A DNA stretch of 64,000 nucleotides from Psychrobacter glaciei (GTDB lineage Bacteria; Pseudomonadota; Gammaproteobacteria; Pseudomonadales; Moraxellaceae), in NCBI RefSeq assembly GCF_014652895.1, contig NZ_BMZR01000005.1, forward strand, positions 62,001 to 126,000. Reading direction: 5' to 3'. The notes beneath the pieces were generated by a model. It made no database searches. It was not told the origin of the DNA and saw only the letters and a program-made list of their open reading frames with translations. This document shows positions 41,335 through 51,200 of this stretch, piece after piece. Numbering within the stretch: the stretch's first letter is position 1; the number at the start of each line of letters is the position of its first letter. Both the position numbers and the translations under genes were made by a program.

Positions 41335-41760
41335 ATGAATGTATTTTTTGGGTTAATCCCTGATACAGCAGCGTCAGCGATCTGGGCGATGGTGGTAGCA
41401 AGCTTACTGCCATGGGTGGTATCAATAGTTGCAAAAGCATCTGGCGGCTTTAAGTTCAGAGATAATGCGCATCCACGTGATTTTTTTCAGCATGCGACAG
41501 GGGTTGCAGCACGAGCTAATGCTGCACAGCAAAACAGCTATGAGACTTTGCCTATATTTTTGGCCGCAGTAATAACAGCGATGCTATTTTTTGTGCCGCA
41601 ATCGATTATCAATGTATTGGCTTGGCTATATGTGTTGATTCGTATCGGTTTTTGCGTGGCTTATATTACTAATTTGGCGATGTTTCGTTCTATCCTTTGG
41701 GCGTTATCGATGGCTTGTTCTTTGATGCTATTCTATCTAGCTATTCGAGTGAGTGTTTAG
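41335..41760 (+). CDS. MAPEG family membrane protein
   Basis: 141 residues with four predicted membrane helices. The central motif ARANAAQQNSYETLPIFLAAV matches MAPEG proteins (membrane-associated eicosanoid and glutathione metabolism). Bacterial members have uncertain, possibly glutathione-dependent detoxification roles. Coupling to OsmC hints at a shared peroxide or electrophile response, which is inference. Confidence 0.85.
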   Translation: MNVFFGLIPDTAASAIWAMVVASLLPWVVSIVAKASGGFKFRDNAHPRDFFQHATGVAARANAAQQNSYETLPIFLAAVITAMLFFVPQSIINVLAWLYVLIRIGFCVAYITNLAMFRSILWALSMACSLMLFYLAIRVSV

Positions 41761-41806
41761 CATCATTTGTTTCGTTAAGGTGCCAGTTTGAGAGAAGCAG
41801 TTATGA

Positions 41807-42829
41807 TTATCGTACACTCATTTGTAGTGCACTAATGATAACTGCTTTATTTTTTTCTCGTTTGATGCTGTCCCATAATATTTTTGCCTCGCTATAACCT
41901 TTGGTGAGCATCGCGAGCCACTGCTTGTAACGACCAACCAATATCACTTCAGTTTTAGCCTGACCTTCCAAAAATTTTATCTGATGAGTGACCAGCATTT
42001 TCCACGATAATGTTGCCGCGCTCAGCATAGCATCATTTGAACCGCAATCCACACGAGCAACCAAATCGGGACGAGTGACCGCGCCGCGACCCAACATCAA
42101 ATGCTCTGTACCTGCTTGCGTCATGCAGTTCTGTGCATGCTCTGCATGCCATATTTCGCCATTGGCAATGACGGGAATATCAAGTGCATTAAAGCTTTGA
42201 ATCTTGTCCCAATAGGCTGGCGGCTTATATCCTTGGGTTTTGGTTCGTGCATGAATGGTCAGCCAATCAGCACCACTGTCGTTAATAGCGCCGCGAATAT
42301 CATCCATGCGACTGGTATCGGTATAGCCTAAACGTATCTTAGCTGAGACTGGAATGTCGGCAGGTACCGCTTGACGCACCGCATTGATAATTTGATACAT
42401 GGTTTCGGGTTCATCCAATAATACTGAACCACCGCGATGGCTGTTTACCGTTTTAGCAGGGCAACCAAAGTTGATATCAATGGCAGGTGCACCAAGCTCG
42501 GCAGCATATGCTGCGTTGTCTGCCATAAGTTGCGCTTCACTGCCTAAAAGTTGCAAATGAATCGGTGTGCCACAGGCGGTCTTGGCATCATGACGCAACT
42601 CTGGAACGTATTTATAAAATACATGCGCTGGCAAGACGTGTTGGGTCACGCGGATAAACTCGCTCACTGACCAATCATAGGGACGACCTAAATCTGCTGC
42701 AATCTGCGTTAGGATTTGTCGCATCAATGGATCGGTTAGGCCTTCCATTGGCGCCAGTAAGCGGACAGGATTGGCAAATAACTGACGGATAGTGTTTTGA
42801 CGTGCTTGAAGTTGCTGACTATTATTCAT
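41807..42829 (-). CDS. dusC: tRNA-dihydrouridine synthase DusC
   Basis: 340 residues. FMN-binding TIM barrel: LAPMEGLTDPLMR, the catalytic-cysteine motif DINFGCPAKTVNSHRGGSVLLDEP, KIRLGYTD, IHARTKTQGYKPPAYWDKI and IANGEIW with MLGRGAV. Dus enzymes reduce uridines in the tRNA D-loop. The sequence around GCPAKTVNSHRGG and the PAYW motif favour DusC (U16) over DusA/DusB. It is convergent with the MAPEG gene, 46 bp away. Confidence 0.9.
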   Translation of the reverse strand: MNNSQQLQARQNTIRQLFANPVRLLAPMEGLTDPLMRQILTQIAADLGRPYDWSVSEFIRVTQHVLPAHVFYKYVPELRHDAKTACGTPIHLQLLGSEAQLMADNAAYAAELGAPAIDINFGCPAKTVNSHRGGSVLLDEPETMYQIINAVRQAVPADIPVSAKIRLGYTDTSRMDDIRGAINDSGADWLTIHARTKTQGYKPPAYWDKIQSFNALDIPVIANGEIWHAEHAQNCMTQAGTEHLMLGRGAVTRPDLVARVDCGSNDAMLSAATLSWKMLVTHQIKFLEGQAKTEVILVGRYKQWLAMLTKGYSEAKILWDSIKREKNKAVIISALQMSVR

Positions 42830-42905
42830 GCTTATTATTCACTGCTAAAAGGTCGTTATAAATAGAGGCAGATTAGGGATTCAAATTGACAACCATAAAG
42901 AGGGA

Positions 42906-44405
42906 TTAAGTATTGCCAAAAATCACTTTTTTGCCTGTCTGTAAGCCTGATATCAAGTCTTTGATATTATGGATGTCCAAATTACTCTGCGCACGTGTAC
43001 AAGCAACGTAGAGCAAACGCAATTCCTCTGGACTGATCTTGACGGCATTGGTGGTGACATCATAATAAAAATCATCGTCTAACTGTACCTTTCCCCATTC
43101 AAGCCCTTTGGCTTTGTGAGCGGTAGAGATGACATAGTCGGCATTTTCGATGCTGGTCAAACTATTAACTGCTTGGCTTAATACATTGGTGCCATGGTCA
43201 TCGACCAATTTCACCAGAGTTTTGAGATCGCTGCCTTCGTTGGTTTCAGCATATTCTTGTACATCAGACCAGTTATAGAAATATGCCAGCTCTGGCACAC
43301 CATACGCCGATTTGCCATTTTTTAAATTTTCGGCGGCCTGACAGAATTTCAGCATACGCTCGGTATCGGCTTGCAATGCCACGCGGTGTCCTAGCTTAAG
43401 TCCGGTCAATAATTGCGACATCGCAGCGGCATTGGTGCGGCATAGAATGGCATCTTTTTTACTATGAACCATACCTTTTTCAGTAGAAGACTGCTTGTTA
43501 GGATTGCCTTTTAATGGTACCTCTTCTTGTAAGGCTTTGAGCAAAGTGTTGGCAACCTCAGCAATCGGTTCGCCGAAACGAAACGACTGCGTCAATAATG
43601 TTTGCGGCAATGGCAGTTTTTTCATCGCATTGACTGCGCCGCGCCACTCATAAATCTGCTGGTGCGCATCGCCGACATAAATGACTTGTCGTGGTTGCTG
43701 CGTCAAAATTCCCATCATCAGTGGGTCAGCATCTTGCGCTTCATCAAATAAGATAAAGTCCGCAGGGATACTTGGCTTAGATAGCGCCCAAAGTTTGAGA
43801 TAAATGTCATGCCCGATACCAGCGGGGTGACGTGCATCAATCGACTGTAGCCAGCGTTGCTCTACGGCAGGGTAGAGCATCTCACGTAATTGCTCTGCAT
43901 CAGACTCATCAAGCCAACTCGGAAACAATATATGCCTTGGTGCTGGATAGCTGGCATGTGTACTACAAAAGTTGCTGACTGCATCACTAACGAATCGAGC
44001 TAATCTCGCAGGCGTGAGCGTAATGTATTTATTAATGCCATCCATTTGCCGGCGTACTTGTACCGGTTGCAGGCCCAAATCGTCGCCAAGACGCTTGGGT
44101 GAAAAGCGCGGTAAAGACAGCTTGGCAGTAATATCACGGGCGACATGCCGATAAGCAAGCGAATGAAAGGTGCGACATTCCACATGGGATGGAAACTTTG
44201 AACGAGCGTCATTGGCAATTGTTTTGTTAAAGGCTAAATATAAGCCGCGTCCACGTAGGCGCTCACCGATTAGTTTTAGCGTCGTGGTTTTACCGGCACC
44301 AGCATAAGCGACCACTTTAAACGACTTGTGATCCATCGCCATATTCAGCGCGCTCAGCTGCTCGTCAGTGGGATCGCTCATATAAGCTGGCATAGATGCG
44401 GACAT
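42906..44405 (-). CDS. UvrD/Rep-family superfamily 1 helicase-like protein
   Basis: 499 residues from the ATG at 44403-44405; a GTG at 44462 would add 19. Helicase motifs: Walker A AYAGAGKTTTL at 33-43, FNKTIANDARSKFP (Ia-like), motif II LFDEAQDADPLM, motif III YVGDAHQQIYEWRGA, IV QSFRFGEPIA, V STAHKAKGLEWGKVQL and VI LLYVACTRAQ. It is shorter than UvrD and has no long accessory domains, resembling the F-box-helicase/UvrD-like proteins that act on stalled replication intermediates. Specific role unknown. It appears monocistronic. Confidence 0.85.
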   Translation of the reverse strand: MSASMPAYMSDPTDEQLSALNMAMDHKSFKVVAYAGAGKTTTLKLIGERLRGRGLYLAFNKTIANDARSKFPSHVECRTFHSLAYRHVARDITAKLSLPRFSPKRLGDDLGLQPVQVRRQMDGINKYITLTPARLARFVSDAVSNFCSTHASYPAPRHILFPSWLDESDAEQLREMLYPAVEQRWLQSIDARHPAGIGHDIYLKLWALSKPSIPADFILFDEAQDADPLMMGILTQQPRQVIYVGDAHQQIYEWRGAVNAMKKLPLPQTLLTQSFRFGEPIAEVANTLLKALQEEVPLKGNPNKQSSTEKGMVHSKKDAILCRTNAAAMSQLLTGLKLGHRVALQADTERMLKFCQAAENLKNGKSAYGVPELAYFYNWSDVQEYAETNEGSDLKTLVKLVDDHGTNVLSQAVNSLTSIENADYVISTAHKAKGLEWGKVQLDDDFYYDVTTNAVKISPEELRLLYVACTRAQSNLDIHNIKDLISGLQTGKKVIFGNT

Positions 44406-44621
44406 AATAAAGCTACCTAAATACAAAAATTGATTAAAAACAAAAGGGGCAAAAAAAGCCACTGGGTAAACAATGGCTTATAGATGATGGTGATGCTAAA
44501 ACGTGATAGTAAGCAATCAGCTGACTAATGAGGCAAGAATAAAACGGTGTAATGGTAGTTTAACGCATAGCTATATGTAATCAATAACTTTATTTTAGTC
44601 TGGATTAGACTGATAAGTGTT

Positions 44622-45482
44622 TTACTCTTTGTCTGTCGATACGAGAGTAGGACTAGACTTTTCTTTGATTAAGATTTTTGCTAATAACAGACCCAGCTCA
44701 AACAATAACCACATAGGGATGGCGAGTAACAACATCGACACGCCATCGGGTGGTGTGACGACTGCAGACACGGCAAAACAACCAACGATAATATAACGAC
44801 GTTTATCTTCTAGAGTCTGAATGGAGACAATCCCCACCAATATCAATAGTAAGGTGACGACGGGAATCTCAAAAGTCAGGCCAAACACCATAAATAGCTT
44901 AAGCGCAAAGCTTAAATAGCTATCGATATCCGTCATTGGCAAGACATTCTGCGGGGCAAACATGATAAAGAATTTTAAGACGCCTTTTAGCACGATAAAG
45001 TAAGAAAAAGCCACGCCCGCATAAAACAAAAAGATAGATGACATCAGCACAGGGATAGCGATTTTTTTCTCTTTTTTATATAACCCAGGTGCGACAAAAG
45101 ACCAAATTTGGTACAAAATATAAGGCATGGCAAAGAAGGCAGCGACAAAGACAGTCAGGCGTATTGGTGCCATAAAGTTAGAGGTAATATCCGTGGCAAT
45201 CATCGTCGAATTGGCGGGTAGCTGCGCGACTAATGGATCGGATAAGAAATTATAGAGCTCGCGTGAGAATCCAGCCAAGGCTAAAAATATGACTAACACT
45301 GCCACGCATATTTTGATCAGATGCGAGCGTAGCTCAATGAGGTGCTCAGTGATGGGCATATCAGCCAATGAACTTAATATATCACCAGATTTCTCGTTAC
45401 TGGCTGTCTCAGTTACTTTCTCTAAATCTGCATCTGCAATTTTTTCTTGACGACTTTTTTTGCGCTTAAATAAATTCATCAA
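44622..45482 (-). CDS. tatC: Twin-arginine translocase subunit TatC
   Basis: 286 residues, six membrane helices. The conserved segment MPITEHLIELRSHLIKI and FEIPVVTLLLILVGI, VTPPDG and MWLLFELGLL are TatC signatures. It is the receptor for twin-arginine signal peptides. An N-terminal charged extension of about 40 residues precedes the core. Its start overlaps the tatB stop by four bases (ATGA at 45479-45482), a sign of translational coupling. Confidence 0.96.
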   Translation of the reverse strand: MMNLFKRKKSRQEKIADADLEKVTETASNEKSGDILSSLADMPITEHLIELRSHLIKICVAVLVIFLALAGFSRELYNFLSDPLVAQLPANSTMIATDITSNFMAPIRLTVFVAAFFAMPYILYQIWSFVAPGLYKKEKKIAIPVLMSSIFLFYAGVAFSYFIVLKGVLKFFIMFAPQNVLPMTDIDSYLSFALKLFMVFGLTFEIPVVTLLLILVGIVSIQTLEDKRRYIIVGCFAVSAVVTPPDGVSMLLLAIPMWLLFELGLLLAKILIKEKSSPTLVSTDKE

Positions 45483-46189
45483 TCAGTCTCCTGCTTATTG
45501 ACAGAAGCCTGTGTTTTTAAAGAAGGATCTAAATGACTGTTTAATAATCTATCCGCTTTGTAATTCGGTAAATAGGGAGGCTGCGGCAAACGACGCGCTT
45601 TATCATAAGCGCCCAGACGGAACCACATATTTTCCCACGGTTTGGTGGTGATGATTTGAGCAGTTGGTTGAGTAATTTGTTGAATATTATCACTAGAGGC
45701 AGTTTTTGAGGTTTCGTCGTCAGTACCGTGTTTCAATAATTGCTCAGAATCTGCTGATTTTTCGTCCTGCTCGTAGGCGTAGTCAAACGCCTTTGGCGTG
45801 ACAGGTGGCGTGTTTTTTTGATCACTACTATCTTGCTGATTATTGCTTGTTTTATTATTGCGATGGTCAGCGTCTAGATCATGCGTGGCTTTCAGAGTCT
45901 GGTTTTGTGAAGACTCAAACTCCTGCATACTGCCGCGCATTTCTGCCATCTCACGCCGCATTTCTGCCTCAGTTTCACGGATTTTAGCCAGCTCTTTTTG
46001 CATTTGTTGCCGTGTTTCAGCTAGGTCTAGCTCAGCCTCTATTTCAGACTGTAAGGTAGAGACTGTACGGCGAATTTTGGCATACCACTGCCCAGCAGTG
46101 CGTGCTGCTTGTGGCAGTTTTTCTGGGCCCAAGACAATTAAGGCAATGACGCCAAAGAGGAGTAATTCAGAAAACCCAATATCAAACAT
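45479..46189 (-). CDS. tatB: Sec-independent protein translocase TatB
   Basis: 236 residues, longer than the 171 of E. coli. MFDIGFSELLLFGVIALIVLGPEKLPQAARTAGQW gives the membrane helix and hinge. An amphipathic, charged coiled coil follows (about 45-100), then a low-complexity polar tail. TatB works with TatC in substrate recognition. It lies 62 bp downstream of tatA. Confidence 0.95.
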   Translation of the reverse strand: MFDIGFSELLLFGVIALIVLGPEKLPQAARTAGQWYAKIRRTVSTLQSEIEAELDLAETRQQMQKELAKIRETEAEMRREMAEMRGSMQEFESSQNQTLKATHDLDADHRNNKTSNNQQDSSDQKNTPPVTPKAFDYAYEQDEKSADSEQLLKHGTDDETSKTASSDNIQQITQPTAQIITTKPWENMWFRLGAYDKARRLPQPPYLPNYKADRLLNSHLDPSLKTQASVNKQETD

Positions 46190-46251
46190 AATGGTTGATT
46201 ATCACTATCTAGATGCCAGCAGTATCATACCCAGCACTATACTTGGTATTA

Positions 46252-46521
46252 TCAATGGTGCTTATCGTCAACAGGTGCAGTATTGATATCGCTATCCTGC
46301 ACCTTACTGGTTGCCGCGTGATCTGTTGGGTGTGCATTGCCATCATGGTCGAGAACTGCATGCTTTTTGGCATGCTCTGTATTCTCATCTTTGACCGCTT
46401 CTTTAAAGCCTTTGACGGCACCGCCCAAATCCTTGCCCGCGTTTCTAAGTTTTGAGGTGCCAAATACGACCACCACTACCACCAATAATATCAGCCAATG
46501 TGTAATGGAAAAACTGCCCAT
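46252..46521 (-). CDS. tatA: Sec-independent protein translocase TatA
   Basis: 89 residues. It begins [46 protein letters not shown], the canonical TatA helix, hinge and amphipathic helix. The tail is His/Asp-rich ([20 protein letters not shown]). TatA polymerises to form the translocation pore for folded proteins. The longer frame to 46599 adds non-homologous residues before this ATG. Confidence 0.96.
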   Translation of the reverse strand: MGSFSITHWLILLVVVVVVFGTSKLRNAGKDLGGAVKGFKEAVKDENTEHAKKHAVLDHDGNAHPTDHAATSKVQDSDINTAPVDDKHH

Positions 46522-46751
46522 AATGATATCCTTAATGTCTTGATTGTAATATCTATATATGAATGCTTTTATTTTATAGAATACTGATCTGTTAAACAAA
46601 AAATATAGATAAAAGATGCGAAGCTAAAAGAGCTATATTATAACCTGCCATTGTGACAAAAAGGTGAAAGCAATCATAATCAAAACAAGTAGAGATTTGT
46701 TTTACGATTTCGCCCGTTATCGTTACTGTATTAACTTTATAGTGTCACAAG

Positions 46752-47615
46752 TTATCGCGAGGCCTTTTCGTCGATGCCTGATAGCCCAAAGCGACGACCC
46801 AGCTCGTTTAACACAGCGTCTGACTCTATATCGAACCACGCTAGCCCCACCAACGTATGAAACCAGACATCGGCAACCTCATAAATGAGCTCATGACGAG
46901 CCTCGTCATATTGTGCTTTGTTAGTTTTCTCATCGCAATTGGCAAAGTCTTTGGCAGCGATAATGCTTTCTGTGCTTTCTTCGCCCACTTTTTCTAGGAT
47001 TTTATTCAACCCTTTTGCATATAAACTTGCCACATAAGAGCTGTCGGCATCCGCTTGTTTGCGCTCTGCCAATACGTTATCAAGCTGCTGTAAAATAGAG
47101 GTGTTACCCGTTGCGGTATTATGATCTTCAACTGCGTTATTCGTACTATCCGCATTCATAGCATCGTTTGTATCAGTATTATGGCTGTGAGAAGTAGCGC
47201 CAGAAGCTTCAGAAGATTGATAAATATCTGCTGGGTCTTTTAGTACTTTATCGACGGTTTGCCATTCAGGGGTCTGCCCAGACAAATCCAAACGCTGGTA
47301 AAAGCAAGACTCGCGACCAGTATGACAGGCGATACCACCAGCCTGAGTCACACTCAACACAATCACATCAGCATCACAATCTAAGCGAATATCATGGACA
47401 GTCTGAGTATGCCCTGATGATTCGCCCTTATGCCATAGCTTGGCACGTGAACGTGAAAAATACACGGCAGTTTTTGTTTGTGCTGTTAATTGAAGTGCTT
47501 CAGCATTCATCCAGGCCATCATCAAAATGCGCCCTGACTCGTGATCTTGAGCAATCGCAGGAATCAAACCATCAGCGTTAAACTTTATGGCAGTCAGCCA
47601 AGCAGGTAAAGTCAT
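46752..47615 (-). CDS. hisIE: Bifunctional phosphoribosyl-AMP cyclohydrolase / phosphoribosyl-ATP pyrophosphatase
   Basis: 287 residues, a HisI-HisE fusion. The N-terminal cyclohydrolase (1-115) has [31 protein letters not shown], the metal ligands DCDAD and [10 protein letters not shown]. The C-terminal pyrophosphatase (about 185-287) has [17 protein letters not shown] and [17 protein letters not shown] 50-residue Asn/Asp/Thr/His-rich linker (about 135-180) joins them. They perform steps two and three of histidine synthesis. It precedes tatABC, an arrangement also found in pseudomonads where hisI and hisE are separate genes. Confidence 0.95.
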   Translation of the reverse strand: MTLPAWLTAIKFNADGLIPAIAQDHESGRILMMAWMNAEALQLTAQTKTAVYFSRSRAKLWHKGESSGHTQTVHDIRLDCDADVIVLSVTQAGGIACHTGRESCFYQRLDLSGQTPEWQTVDKVLKDPADIYQSSEASGATSHSHNTDTNDAMNADSTNNAVEDHNTATGNTSILQQLDNVLAERKQADADSSYVASLYAKGLNKILEKVGEESTESIIAAKDFANCDEKTNKAQYDEARHELIYEVADVWFHTLVGLAWFDIESDAVLNELGRRFGLSGIDEKASR

Positions 47616-47777
47616 AATCTGTCTATCGTCTTATAATTAGAAAGTGGTAAGTAATTGGTTAGTACTACCAAGCTCAAAAAGTACGATTAGCGGTGTCAAA
47701 CTCGTTTAGTCTACAATGCGTAGCACTTACACTCGTTTTCCTTGCTACTCTAATTTTTGTGAATGGTATAAGAAAAG

Positions 47778-48221
47778 TTAAAGCTCGAATAAATGCGGGT
47801 ATAAGGCTTTCTTAATCGTGCTATCTAGCGTGGTTATTTTATTTAGGCGAAAATCATAATTGACAAAATGCTGCCTTGCCTTTGCTACTATTTCGCCATT
47901 GTGCATACGCATGGCTTTAAACACAATATTGCCACCATTATCACATAATGGCTCAACGCCGACCTCAAACAGAAGCTCTTCACGTGCCCGTACACAGCTA
48001 AAAATGCTCAGCTGTAGCTTATTAATAATCAAGCCTTGATGATCGGCATTGATCTCTTTAATTCCTTTAGAGTATAAAAAGCGCTGCATTGCTTCAGTCA
48101 GTAGGGCGGTCAATGATTGCAGTGCTAAATGCTGACCCATATCAATTTCGGTATTGCGCACTCGCATCACCGTTTCAAACACAAATATTCCGTCATCAAA
48201 GTTTAGTTCTTGGTTTGACAA
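47778..48221 (-). CDS. Thioesterase-like hotdog protein
   Basis: 147 residues. FETVMRVRNTEIDMGQHLALQSLTALLTEAMQRFL and the later LLFEVGVEPLCDNGGNIVFKAMRMHNGEIVAKARQHFVNYDF match the 4-hydroxybenzoyl-CoA-type thioesterase fold. The usual active Asp in the first segment appears replaced by the D-M-G-Q-H stretch. Substrate unknown. Transcribed alone on the minus strand. Confidence 0.7.
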   Translation of the reverse strand: MSNQELNFDDGIFVFETVMRVRNTEIDMGQHLALQSLTALLTEAMQRFLYSKGIKEINADHQGLIINKLQLSIFSCVRAREELLFEVGVEPLCDNGGNIVFKAMRMHNGEIVAKARQHFVNYDFRLNKITTLDSTIKKALYPHLFEL

Positions 48222-48463
48222 CGTCGTCTCCTAGAGTGATTGTCCATAATCAGTTGTTCTGTTGAGCAATTGGCAAGCTAGCCGAATAGTTAAAAATAAA
48301 CATGCATCGTATGATCTACGGTCAGTAGATGCAGTAATTGGCGTTGTTTATTGGCACTTAAAATGTTGCGACGCTCAGTCTCTACTTAAGCACAGCTTAA
48401 ACCGAGATTCAATCTATTTACAAAAAAATTCGTGGTTTATGAAGCTTTATAGAGATTTCAATA

Positions 48464-48504
48464 ATGTCAGGTGCTATCGAACACTATTCAATAGTACCTG
48501 ACAT
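48464..48504 (+). terminator. Hairpin followed by a short T run
   Basis: ATGTCAGGT-CTAT pairs with ATAG-ACCTGACAT (one mismatch) around a 13-base loop; GAGTTTTT follows. No plus-strand gene is recognised upstream, so its role is unclear. Confidence 0.55.
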
Positions 48505-48799
48505 GAGTTTTTATCCAGCAACAAATATGAAATGAGGCAAAGAGCGCTGAAGCCTTGTGTCTGGTTTATGGTTTATGGTAAATAATTGATCGTGGCTGCA
48601 TGGTTATTAGCGCTATTTTATCTTATTTATATCTTATAAATTAATGGTAGCTAAAAAAGAAAGGTCTTTATGACGCTTAAAACGGCTAGGACATGTACTT
48701 TTGTTAAGACGAATGACAAGCATGAATTGTCCATTAGGACAGGGCTGAAACTTTACTTGGCAAAATAGCACACTATCTGCTAAAATAGCGCCTCCCACC

Positions 48800-48845
48800 T
48801 CGAGGCAAATAGAGGTTTAGTGGTTGTTTTTAAAGCCACTATTCA
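48800..48845 (+). promoter_or_regulatory. Possible structured leader of rpmI-rplT
   Basis: CCTC/GAGG and TAGTGG/CCACTA pairs can fold within 100 bp of rpmI. rpmI-rplT leaders are commonly bound by L20 for autoregulation. I cannot verify that this one mimics the 23S rRNA site. Confidence 0.35.
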
Positions 48846-48896
48846 TTTTAACTATTTGACGACCAGGTTCTATTAAAGACAAAGAGGCAAATCATC

Positions 48897-49094
48897 ATGA
48901 AAGTTAAGATGAAAACCAGAAGCGGTGCAGCTAAACGCTTCAAAAAAACAGCAAACGGCTTCAAGCGTAAGCAAGCAAACAAAAGCCATATCTTGACCAA
49001 GAAATCAGCTAAGCGTATTCGCCAGTTGCGCGGTCTTAAGATGGTGGACAAGTCTGACGAAGCAGCAGTTCGTCGTATGTGCCCATACATCTAA
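48897..49094 (+). CDS. rpmI: 50S ribosomal protein L35
   Basis: 65 residues. [46 protein letters not shown] is diagnostic. It is the first gene of rpmI-rplT. The upstream neighbour is not infC as in enteric bacteria. Confidence 0.97.
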   Translation: MKVKMKTRSGAAKRFKKTANGFKRKQANKSHILTKKSAKRIRQLRGLKMVDKSDEAAVRRMCPYI

Positions 49095-49244
49095 TAGCCT
49101 ATCGTCATATGTATTTAATCAAGCGCTGTTTAATTCATAGCTACTTAGTTAAAAATATTTGACCTTGCAATTTGATAACGATGTCTACTATTTGATGACA
49201 TCGTGATTCGTTTAATAATGATTAACAATATCTTGGAGTAATTT

Positions 49245-49601
49245 ATGGCCCGTGTAAAACGTGGTGTACAGGCGAATCGTCGTCACAAAAAAATCTTAAA
49301 GCGCGCAAAAGGCTACTACGGTGCCCGTTCACGTGTTTACCGCGTAGCGGTACAAGCAGTGACCAAAGCTGGTCAATATGCTTATCGTGACCGTCGCAAC
49401 AAAAAACGTACCTTCCGTCGTCTTTGGATTGCACGTATCAATGCTGGTGCACGCTTAAACGGCTTAAGCTATAGCCGCTTTATCAATGGTATGAAAAAAG
49501 CCAACATCTCAATCGATCGTCGCGTACTTGCTGACATCGCTATGCATGATGCAGCGACTTTCACAGCATTGGTTGAAAAAGCAAAAGCGGAACTAGCATA
49601 A
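49245..49601 (+). CDS. rplT: 50S ribosomal protein L20
   Basis: 118 residues, the standard length: [67 protein letters not shown]. An early assembly protein of the 50S subunit and likely autoregulator of this operon. Preceded by TGGAG. Confidence 0.98.
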   Translation: MARVKRGVQANRRHKKILKRAKGYYGARSRVYRVAVQAVTKAGQYAYRDRRNKKRTFRRLWIARINAGARLNGLSYSRFINGMKKANISIDRRVLADIAMHDAATFTALVEKAKAELA

Positions 49602-49700
49602 ATATTAACTATCCTTTAGATATTAAGTAGATATAACGCTTATCTGATTAAGCATCTAAACGAATAGGACTAATATTGATTAATAGGTCGATATTAATAA

Positions 49701-49729
49701 AAGCTACCGCTGGTCGGTGGCTTTTTTTA
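49701..49729 (+). terminator. Terminator after rplT
   Basis: AAGCTACCG and CGGTGGCTT (one G-T wobble) with a small loop, then seven Ts. Confidence 0.85.
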
Positions 49730-49894
49730 TATTAAATTATTTTACGACTAATTTTATTAATGCTTAAGCTTCTTGTGCTTTTCGTGATATTGCACATTTA
49801 ATCGTCTAAATATTCAAGCCATTCACATAACTGGTACTTATTTTTTGTTATTCGAAAGTAGTTAGGTACAATTAGCGAAACAAAAGCAGTTAAT

Positions 49895-51118
<1,224 letters not shown>

Positions 51119-51200
51119 CGTTTCCCTCGTTGATATAACAGGTTAATACGTCATCCTTTATTCTAAAATCTTTATTATAAAATTCTGATCCGAGATATTT

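Larger units (their letters stand above)
48222..48896. other. Spacer upstream of rpmI, no infC
   Basis: 675 bp where infC would be expected in many relatives. It holds the hairpin at 48464-48504 and, nearer rpmI, short complementary stems at 48800-48845. An open frame at 48262-48501 has no recognisable features. Confidence 0.5.

Noticed and set aside
48262-48501. 79-codon ORF upstream of rpmI, considered as a transposase remnant
   Set aside because: No transposase motif or inverted ends could be recognised; TTG start without ribosome binding site.
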